A stretch of 64,000 nucleotides of DNA from Halicephalobus mephisto. Taxonomy: Eukaryota; Nematoda; Chromadorea; Rhabditida; Panagrolaimidae. Location: positions 248,001-312,000 of the forward strand of contig SWDT01000013.1 of the NCBI GenBank assembly GCA_009193035.1, given 5' to 3'. The notes under the pieces are model-generated. The model was not told the DNA's origin, made no database searches, and saw nothing but the letters and a program-made list of their open reading frames with translations. Positions 57,286 to 64,000 of the stretch are shown piece after piece. A program made the translations under genes and the position numbers. Positions within the stretch are counted from its first letter, which is position 1; each line of letters opens with the position of its first letter.

Positions 57286-57815
57286 GAACTTGCATAGTGC
57301 TTAGAAAAGTCGAAAATTTGGATTTTGTGGATACTATTCAAAATTATTGTCAAAGTCAGCTAAAAGAAACAACTTGGATAGTGATTAGAAAAGTCAAAAA
57401 TTTGGATTTTTTAGATACTATTCGGATTTTTAATTAAACTGAAAAAATGAACTTGGATAGTGATTAGGAAAGTCAAAAATTTGGATTTTTTAGATACTAT
57501 TCGGATTTTTAATTAGACTGAAAGAAACAACTTGGATAGTGATTAGAAAATTTCGAAATTTGGATTTTCCGGACACTATCCAAATTTGGTTTTCTTGCTT
57601 TGTTATAAAACTTAGTGTTTGTAAAATCCAGAAATTTGGAATTTCTAGGCACTATTTAAGATTCTTATTAGAGACAACTAAAAAAACAAATTTGGATGTT
57701 ATAAACACTATCTGGGATTATTATTAAAGAACATTGAAATACGAAATCTAAATAGTATCCGAAATTTTTCAATTTTTGGGTTTTCTCGATATTATTCAAA
57801 TTCACATTGATGCTG
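57285..57815. repeat. hairpin repeat array S
   Basis: About six units. Three neighbours share GGATAGTGATTAGRAAAGTC left arms and TTAGATACTATTCGG right arms (57370-57510). Confidence 0.88.
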
Positions 57816-58469
57816 AACTTCCCCTTTCTTAACCTGATGCCAGAGGGGTGTTTATCGCGTTCACAGTCGAACGTGGATGACTTTAGTATTTTCGAAAGGA
57901 AACAGGCCGTTCAATTCTCGACGGGATCTTCCAAATATGGCGCAATAACCGGTTCTTCAGGAAGAGCAATGATGTGTTTCTTCCAGAGATCCGAGAGAGG
58001 ATTCCATTTGACCCTCTTTTTCTCTAAAAACGCAACAAATCCAGAAAAATGAGAAACTGAAATTTTGCAGGTCGCTGATTGCCTGAGGGGAATAAAATCC
58101 GAAACAGTAAATGGAGGCATTGAAGTAATGGGAAAACTGTCGATCAAGAACAGAAATTAGAATTGACGAAAACTTGATCGAAATAAAAATCACGAGTTAC
58201 CGTCGGTCAAGCAAGTTTGATTTTTTGGCAAAAAAGTCTTTAATAAACCTGTTTCGAGACCAGCTGATTTTGATTTTTCTTTTAGACAAAGTTTTTTATG
58301 AATCTTAAATTACAAATTCAAAAATTATATTTAAAAGTGAAATTTTCAAAATGAAAAATTTCATAAATAATCAAATTATAATTTACGTGAAATTTTAATT
58401 ATTTTTCAACCAACATCGAGGTCTGTAAAAAAGTCAACATCAAAGTCAAATTTTCACGCAAAAATTAAG

Positions 58470-58880
58470 GAAACCTATCTGCCGGAAAGTTGCAAGCAAA
58501 CTGCAAAATTAATTTCGATTTCGAAATCTTCATGAATGTAAGTATAAATCCCGACCGATCTGCCGGAAAGTTGCAAGCAAACTGCAAAATTAATTTCAAC
58601 TTTGATATCAACTGACTTGCCTAAACATTGCGCGCAAGCTGCGGATATTACTTCGATTTCGAAATCTTCGAAAATTCAAACATATAAATCTCGACCGACC
58701 TGCCTAAACATTGCGCGCAAGCTGCGGATTTCAATATCAACTGATTTGCCTAAACATTGCGCGCAAGCTGCGGATATTACTTCGATTTCGAAATTTCTGT
58801 AAATATAAATATAAATATTTAAAAATCTGCCGATCTGCCGGAATTCTGCGCGCAAACTGCGGATTTCAACATCGACCTTA
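58470..58880 (+). repeat. CpG-rich tandem repeat block
   Basis: Repeated phrases CTGCCGGAAAGTTGCAAGCA (58481, 58560) and CCTAAACATTGCGCGCAAGC (about 58620, 58701, 58748), plus ATTTCGATTTCGAAATCTTC. Units of about 50-120 bp are combined in different orders. It stands out by CpG content in AT-rich DNA. Confidence 0.85.
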
Positions 58881-59059
58881 GAACAGACAAAAAATTCAAG
58901 TTTCGGGAATTAGAAATTTAAAGAATTCATTTATCATTGGCTTAAGCATCTGGATAAAAAAAATCCTGAATTATTGTTTGATCGAAAGGTCATAGAACTT
59001 GAACAAGGTCGGAACAAAGTACTCCGGAAACAACTGTTCCGACTATTTTTATTTCGTTT

Positions 59060-59640
59060 TCTTTAATAAAAAAAATAAAAAAATAAAAAATATTGATTAA
59101 AGAAATTTATACTCATTATTTTAGATTATATAATTTCTACTTTCTACAGTAATCTAAAAAGATGAATAAATTATTAATAAAATTAATTATTTTTAAATAA
59201 TTTTAATTTTTTACAGTAGTCTAAAAAAATTAATTATTTTTATTTTCTATAGTAATTTAAAAATTTGAAATTTTTTAAAATTAATAATTTTCAAATAATT
59301 TTATTTTCTACAGTAATTTAAAAAATGAATAAATTAATTATTTTAATTTTCTACAGTAATCTGAAAATTTAATTGAAGTTTTTTAAAATTAATAATTTTT
59401 AAATAATTTTATTTTTTACAGTAATTTAAAAATTTAATTAAAATCTTTTAAAATTAATAATTTTTAAATAATTTTATTTTTTACAGTAATTTATAAATTT
59501 AATTAAAATCTTTTAAAATTAATAATTTTCAAATAATTTTATTTTTTACAGTAATTTAAAAATTTAATTGAAGTTTTTTAAAATTAATAATTTTTAAATA
59601 ATTTTATTTTTTGCTATCTACAGTAACCTGCAGAAAGCCT
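59060..59640 (+). repeat. AT-rich tandem repeat, 65-bp period, with TTTTACAG phrase
   Basis: ATTTTTTACAGTAATTTA recurs near 59410, 59475 and 59540 with 65-bp spacing; more diverged copies extend to both sides. Confidence 0.85.
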
Positions 59641-59859
59641 TAATTTCATTCTTAAAACTTGACAAGTGATAAGAGATAAGTTGGAACATAATACTCCTAA
59701 AAATTGTCTAGCTTGGCCAAATGGTCAAAAGTAAAAAAGACAAAAATCAGCAAGATGCTTTTCCTTTCGCATCACCCCATATTCAGTCTGCAAAGTATAC
59801 GACAATCCATCGTATTTTGAATCTGAGTAATTTCTCATAAAAATCAATAAAGCAAAATT

Positions 59860-60400
59860 TCTTCGATTTTAAAAAAAAAATAAAATTTTTTCAATAAAAA
59901 AAATAATTTTTTAAAAATTAAAAAAAAATATATTTTTTCAATAAAAAAAATAATTTTTTAAAACTAAAAAAAATTTTTATTTTAAAAAAAAGTAATTTCT
60001 TCGATTTAAAAAAAAAATAAAATTTTTTCAATAAAAAAATAAATTTTTTAAAAATTTAAAAAAAAATAAAATTTTTTCAATAAAAAAAATAAATTTTTTA
60101 AAAATTAAAAAAAAATAAATTTTTTCAATAAAAAAAATAAAATTTTTAAAACTAAAAAAAATTTTCTATTTTAAAAAAAAATAAAATTTCTTCGATTTAA
60201 AAAAAATTAATTTCTTTCAATTTTTTAAAAATTAATTTTTTTCGATTTTTAAAAAAATAAAATTTCTTTAATTTTAAGGAGATTAATTTTTTTTTCTAAT
60301 TTAAAAAAAATCAATTTTTCCTAATCTTTAAAAATTGAAATTTCTTTGATTTAAAAAAGTACTTTTTAAAAATTAACAAGTTTGGTTTTAAAAGTAAAGT
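59860..60400. repeat. A/T homopolymer-rich low complexity
   Basis: Alternating A8-9 and T6 runs with TTTCAATAAAAAA phrases every 50-60 bp. No gene. Similar tracts lie at 60760-60990. Confidence 0.8.
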
Positions 60401-61258
60401 TTTTTTGATTTTTAAAATTCAAAAAAATGAACGGAAATCGGAAAACGACTCTACGTAGATATCCGTGATGGATATCCAGTTTATCCATTTTTCGTCGAAT
60501 ATTTTTGAAACAGTTACTCCATACCAGACTATGATAGTCTAAAGATTCCACTCGGATCCAGAAATAACTCCTCCCGGGTTTACTTCAGGAACAAGATCAA
60601 CATTCTTCTTTCATACTTTTTTATCCACAGGTTTTTTGTTTGTTTTCAGGAAGCAAATGTTTAGTTAACCCACAATTCCTAATTTTTAGGCCAAAATTAA
60701 AAGGAAATAAAGTTCATCCAATCATCTATCAGAGGTCAAAAATTTTAAAAATCAAAAAATAAACATTTTTCATTAAAAAAATTAAAACTTTTTTAAAAAA
60801 ACAAAAAAAAATTAAGCTTTTTCTTTAAAAAAATCAAAAAAAAATTAAACTTTTTCTTTAAAAAAAACAAAAAAATTCCAATTTTTATTTTTATGTAAAA
60901 AAAGTTTAATTTCCTTTTTTAAAAAAATTTTAATTTTCATATAAAAATTTTATTTTTTCGTTAAAAATAAATTTTAAAACATAATTTATATTTAAAATCA
61001 AAGTTTATTCTCTAAACGTGAAAAGATTTAGTTCTGTTTGTATTCTTGAGTTCAGTTTGAAGCAAAAAAAGCGCGAGAGTAAACCAACACAAAATGACTC
61101 GAAAAAACCGGATTTTTGGACGTCATCCTTATTCCATCTTCCGAGTTTTGGCAAAGAAAAACAAAAATTTCACTTTTATCTGCAGCACAAAAGCTTCTTG
61201 TAACATTTATGAGAACAAAGTTTAAAAAGCAAGTTGACGAAAAACTAAAAATTGAACA

Positions 61259-62183
61259 TTAACGATCCTTGCTGTCGAGGGTTATGGTCACAGGTCCATC
61301 GTTTACAATGTTCACTTCCATCATCGCCCCAAATTCGCCATCCTAAAATTATCAAATTTCAATCAACAAAAAAAACCAAACTTTACTTTTACTTTTTCCG
61401 GAATGTAGGCTTTTTGGAGATTTTTGTAAAATTCTTCGTAAAAATTCTTCGCTTTCGTCGGTTCCATTGCTTTGTGGTAGTCAATTTTGTTTCCTTTCAG
61501 TAATCCATATAAAGTAAACTGAAACAAAAATTATTTATTTAAAAACAAAACTTATTTAAAAACAAAATTTACCTGACTAACAATCAAGACGTCCAGTCCC
61601 AAATCCTTGACAGATTTATCCCATCTTTTTCCACTTTCGGGATCGTCGAATAATCTCAAATTTAGGATTTTTCTGATGATGAATTCAGTATCCGTTGTTG
61701 AATCATCTTGAGAAATCCCGACCAGGACACATAGACCTTTCCCAATTTCTGAAGCCTAAAAAGTGAAAAATTATATAAAATAAATTAAAAATATAGTTTT
61801 AAGTGTACATTTCGAAAAATCGACATTTATCATAAAAAATGCACAAATTAGCCAGATTTGTCGTTTAAGTCGTAAAATTGCCAGTTCATAAGGTGCGCGA
61901 GAGTTCGCTCGCAACGCGCCAAAAACCAACCGATTTTAGGTATCTCTAAAACTCCGATCCTATTCGTTTACGCAAATAAATAAATAAAATCAGGAAATTA
62001 TATTATTCGATAAATCTTCAAAACAATAACAATCACGCTGAACTTTATTGGGATGAATTATTTCAAATTTGATAATTGTAGCTTCGTCCTGTGGTGTTAG
62101 TTACACAAAATAAAACAAAAACTTACTATTTTTTCGCCAACTTTAACATTTGCTTGGGATACTCGTTGTATTACTACCCGCAT
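61259..62183 (-). CDS. D-aminoacyl-tRNA deacylase (DTD1)
   Basis: Proofreads tRNA by cleaving D-amino acids and glycine mischarged on tRNA. Exons 62183..62127, 61755..61573, 61518..61387 and 61342..61259 give 151 residues, the family length. It begins MRVVIQRVSQANVKVGEKI. The two signature motifs are intact: SQFTL at residues 79-83 and, near the end, NDGPVT at 138-143 with its Gly-cisPro pair. DPESGKRWDKSVKDLGLDV and DGEFGAMMEVNIVNDGPVTI also match. The enzyme acts as a homodimer in the cytosol (family knowledge). The first intron is 371 bp, the others 54 and 44 bp. The F-box-like gene ends 124 bp upstream on the same strand, so co-transcription is possible. Confidence 0.94.
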
Positions 62184-62307
62184 GCTGAAAAAAAAACTAA
62201 AAATAAAATTTAAATTTAAATTAAATTAAAAAAGATAACTATGGATAAACCAAATTTTTTATAAACATAATTCCGACAAAAATTCACATATCCTATTATC
62301 CTCAAAA

Positions 62308-63793
62308 TCAAACAAGAGTATCACCAGGATAAAACAAACCCAATTTCAAAAAAACAACGAGAATACGACCCGGTTCTTGTGGCATTCTCCACTCATATAT
62401 GAAATCTTTTACTTTAACAAATTGGGCTTCTTTGAGAAGTACGTCTATTTCGTCAAAAGTCTGAAAAAATAAAAATAATTAATAATTTTAAATTTAAACT
62501 TACTTTATCGTAAATTAATCTTTCTGGATAAAGTCTGGCTTTGATAATTGGAGCGTTTGCGTTGTTTAAAACTTTTTTCAATTCTTCAGCAGCAGAAACA
62601 AATTTCGTAAAAGTAGCATGTCTTAACAAAATCGAAAACTTCATTTCACGGAGATTCGGAAAATAATTTTTATAAGTCCTGAAATTCATTTTTATAAAAA
62701 ATCCAAAAAATTCACATACCCCGTGATCAGAAATGGATCGGATGGAACCATTAGAGAAAAATGAAGTTTTTCCACAGATGCAAAATAAGGACTGAAAATT
62801 AATTTTTAGCAATACGGTAGAAACACAAAAACAAACTTTGCGAAATCTGATTCGGACAAATACCGGTATGGACTCGACAGAAGATGAAGGTTACGGATTG
62901 TAAAAGTAATATCACTCGGTTTGAACTGAAATTGAAAATTAAATAAAAATAGCCATATGTTGAGAAATTAGACATGAATTTTACTGCAAAATGGTCCCAA
63001 CACGAAATTCCAAACGATGCTAAAAATAAAAGTATCCTAAAATTTTAATTTTAAATAATGATTATTTCGTAATTTGATAGAATTTTAAGATCAATTATAA
63101 TATTTAAAAAATTAAACTTTTAAGTAGTCTCGACGCGAAAATTTGAAATTTCTCAGGAACGAAAATATCCTAAAATCCTAATTTTAAAAATGATTATTTT
63201 ATAATTAGATTTCTAGAGATATTTTATATGGATAGATCTGGTTTTGGGAAACTTACAGATGGATAATAGAACAGACATAGAGTCAGCTCTTCGATGTGGA
63301 CGTTCTCCAACTTCTGGAGCAGAAACTGGCGATCTGCATGAAGGTTTATCTTCACGTTCTTTTGATCAAGTGCCGTAATGAGTCTCAACAAGGTCGGATC
63401 AGCGGACTTGGATCCGGCTCCGATTTTGATTTCGTTTCTTTCCGTCCTGGCCAATTTCGAAAAAAAAGGTTCCAACCAAGCAGAATACCAACCGACAGAA
63501 ATTTCCTTGACATTAGGAGCAGCAATGATCATTAGTTTCCGGCAAAATCGACGATCTACCCTTGGATTTAGACGGAAATGGATATAATGGCTCTCGAAAG
63601 AAACGTACTCGTGGGCGATTCCTATTTTTTCCATGTGCTGGATATGGTACATCATTCCCCGGAGGGCTTCTTTCCCGAGCATCGCAAAACGGAGCAACTG
63701 TACATGTCTGATGAAATTGAAGCTGCCAATGGTGTTCTGGATGTATTCTTGGAAGAGATCGGCCCAAAGTTCAGGGATCAGCGTCTGGTTCAT
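62308..63793 (-). CDS. nematode F-box-like protein
   Basis: Exons 63793..63257, 62925..62837, 62791..62720, 62678..62504 and 62460..62308 give 341 residues. The start MNQTLIPELWADLFQEYIQN resembles an F-box, followed by leucine-rich segments (RHVQLLRFAMLGKEALRGMM, VKEISVGWYSAWLEPFFSKL, LENVHIEELTLCLFYYPS) and an end GLFYPGDTLV. Such proteins are numerous and fast-evolving in nematodes and act as SCF substrate adaptors; the exact class is uncertain. A donor/acceptor pair upstream (GTAAGT at about 63847, TTTTAG before CTAGGAATG) suggests a 5' UTR intron. DTD1 starts 124 bp downstream. Confidence 0.78.
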
Positions 63794-64000
63794 TCCTAGC
63801 TAAAATGAAAAATTCCTTCATATATCAAAAATCTTTAAAAACTTACTTTTCCTACTATACAACCCGTTAGAATAAAAAAATAGAAGAAATTCGGGGATTT
63901 AAAGTGAGAAAGTTGAATTTGATTGAATTTTTTAAAGATGTAAATAAGTTTCCAAATCGTTTTGGCGTTTTGTGTTTTTTGCCAATTGGTTCTGTTTGTA
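63794..64000. other. upstream region of the F-box-like gene
   Basis: Probable 5' UTR with one short intron on the minus strand, then promoter. No further gene seen before the window edge. Confidence 0.4.

Noticed and set aside
8150..57815. CRISPR-like appearance of repeat-spacer arrays
   Set aside because: Nematode nuclear DNA, repeats diverge unit to unit, spacers are themselves similar, and no cas-like gene exists.
1..64000. tRNA, rRNA or snRNA genes
   Set aside because: I looked for B-box-like GGTTCGANNCC and cloverleaf patterns and for rRNA blocks and saw none convincing; a covariance-model scan would be needed to exclude them.

Overview
The window looks like nuclear DNA of a free-living rhabditid nematode, most likely a Caenorhabditis species or close relative. 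Introns are mostly 45-60 bp with strong TTTCAG/TTTTAG acceptors. Several start codons sit just behind an isolated acceptor, as expected for spliced-leader trans-splicing. The gene set is nematode-typical: MADD-2/TRIM-9, an MH2-only SMAD, DUF229, a pair of serpentine chemoreceptors and an F-box-like protein. Species and chromosome are inference. All exon models were made by reading splice sites and checking that phases close; none rests on a database search or transcript.

Layout. 0-9.3 kb: the 5' half of proteasome ATPase rpt-2 (-), a MOFRL-type glycerate kinase (+), a BSD-domain protein (-) and a DUF229 membrane protein (-). 9.3-15.8 kb: an AT-rich desert with one convincing small two-exon gene of unknown function (+) and one doubtful short ORF. 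15.8-25.5 kb: madd-2 (TRIM9/67 class, -), about 2.3 kb of coding sequence spread over 9.7 kb because its introns are packed with hairpin repeat arrays. 25.5-35.3 kb: a gene desert of repeat arrays, tandem duplications and an LTR-like element with a nested hairpin triplet. 35.3-37.6 kb: a cytosolic hsp-70 with TATA box and heat shock elements, broken by one extra base. 37.7-44.0 kb: five same-strand genes spaced 126-374 bp apart, probably an operon in the order ppfr-4/IGBP1, PHAX, unknown, cornichon, MH2-only SMAD. 44.3-45.6 kb: CstF-64 (cpf-2), divergent from the operon, carrying four single-base discrepancies. 45.9-51.6 kb: two serpentine receptor paralogues that share near-identical first exons and introns, separated by a solo LTR, MITEs and a microsatellite. 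52.0-55.0 kb: an IRF2BP-family zinc-finger protein (-) and a possible small gene (+). 55-61.2 kb: repeat-rich desert. 61.3-63.8 kb: D-aminoacyl-tRNA deacylase and an F-box-like protein (-).

The strongest unexplained signal is a family of short imperfect palindromes. Each unit has arms close to TTGGATAGTG and CACTATCCAA around an A/T core, and repeats about every 75-85 bp. I count 19 clusters, in introns of five genes and in intergenic DNA. None falls in the first 8 kb, or in 31-47 kb, where hsp-70, the operon and CstF-64 lie. Many units are asymmetric, so arrays have a direction, and some have amplified very recently.

Other notable points are the SMAD apparently co-transcribed with cornichon, patchy gene conversion between the receptors, a stop codon multiplied by a 21-bp minisatellite in madd-2, a TA-flanked MITE family, a solo LTR with a perfect 5-bp target duplication, and clustered frameshifts in hsp-70 and CstF-64 that may be assembly errors.
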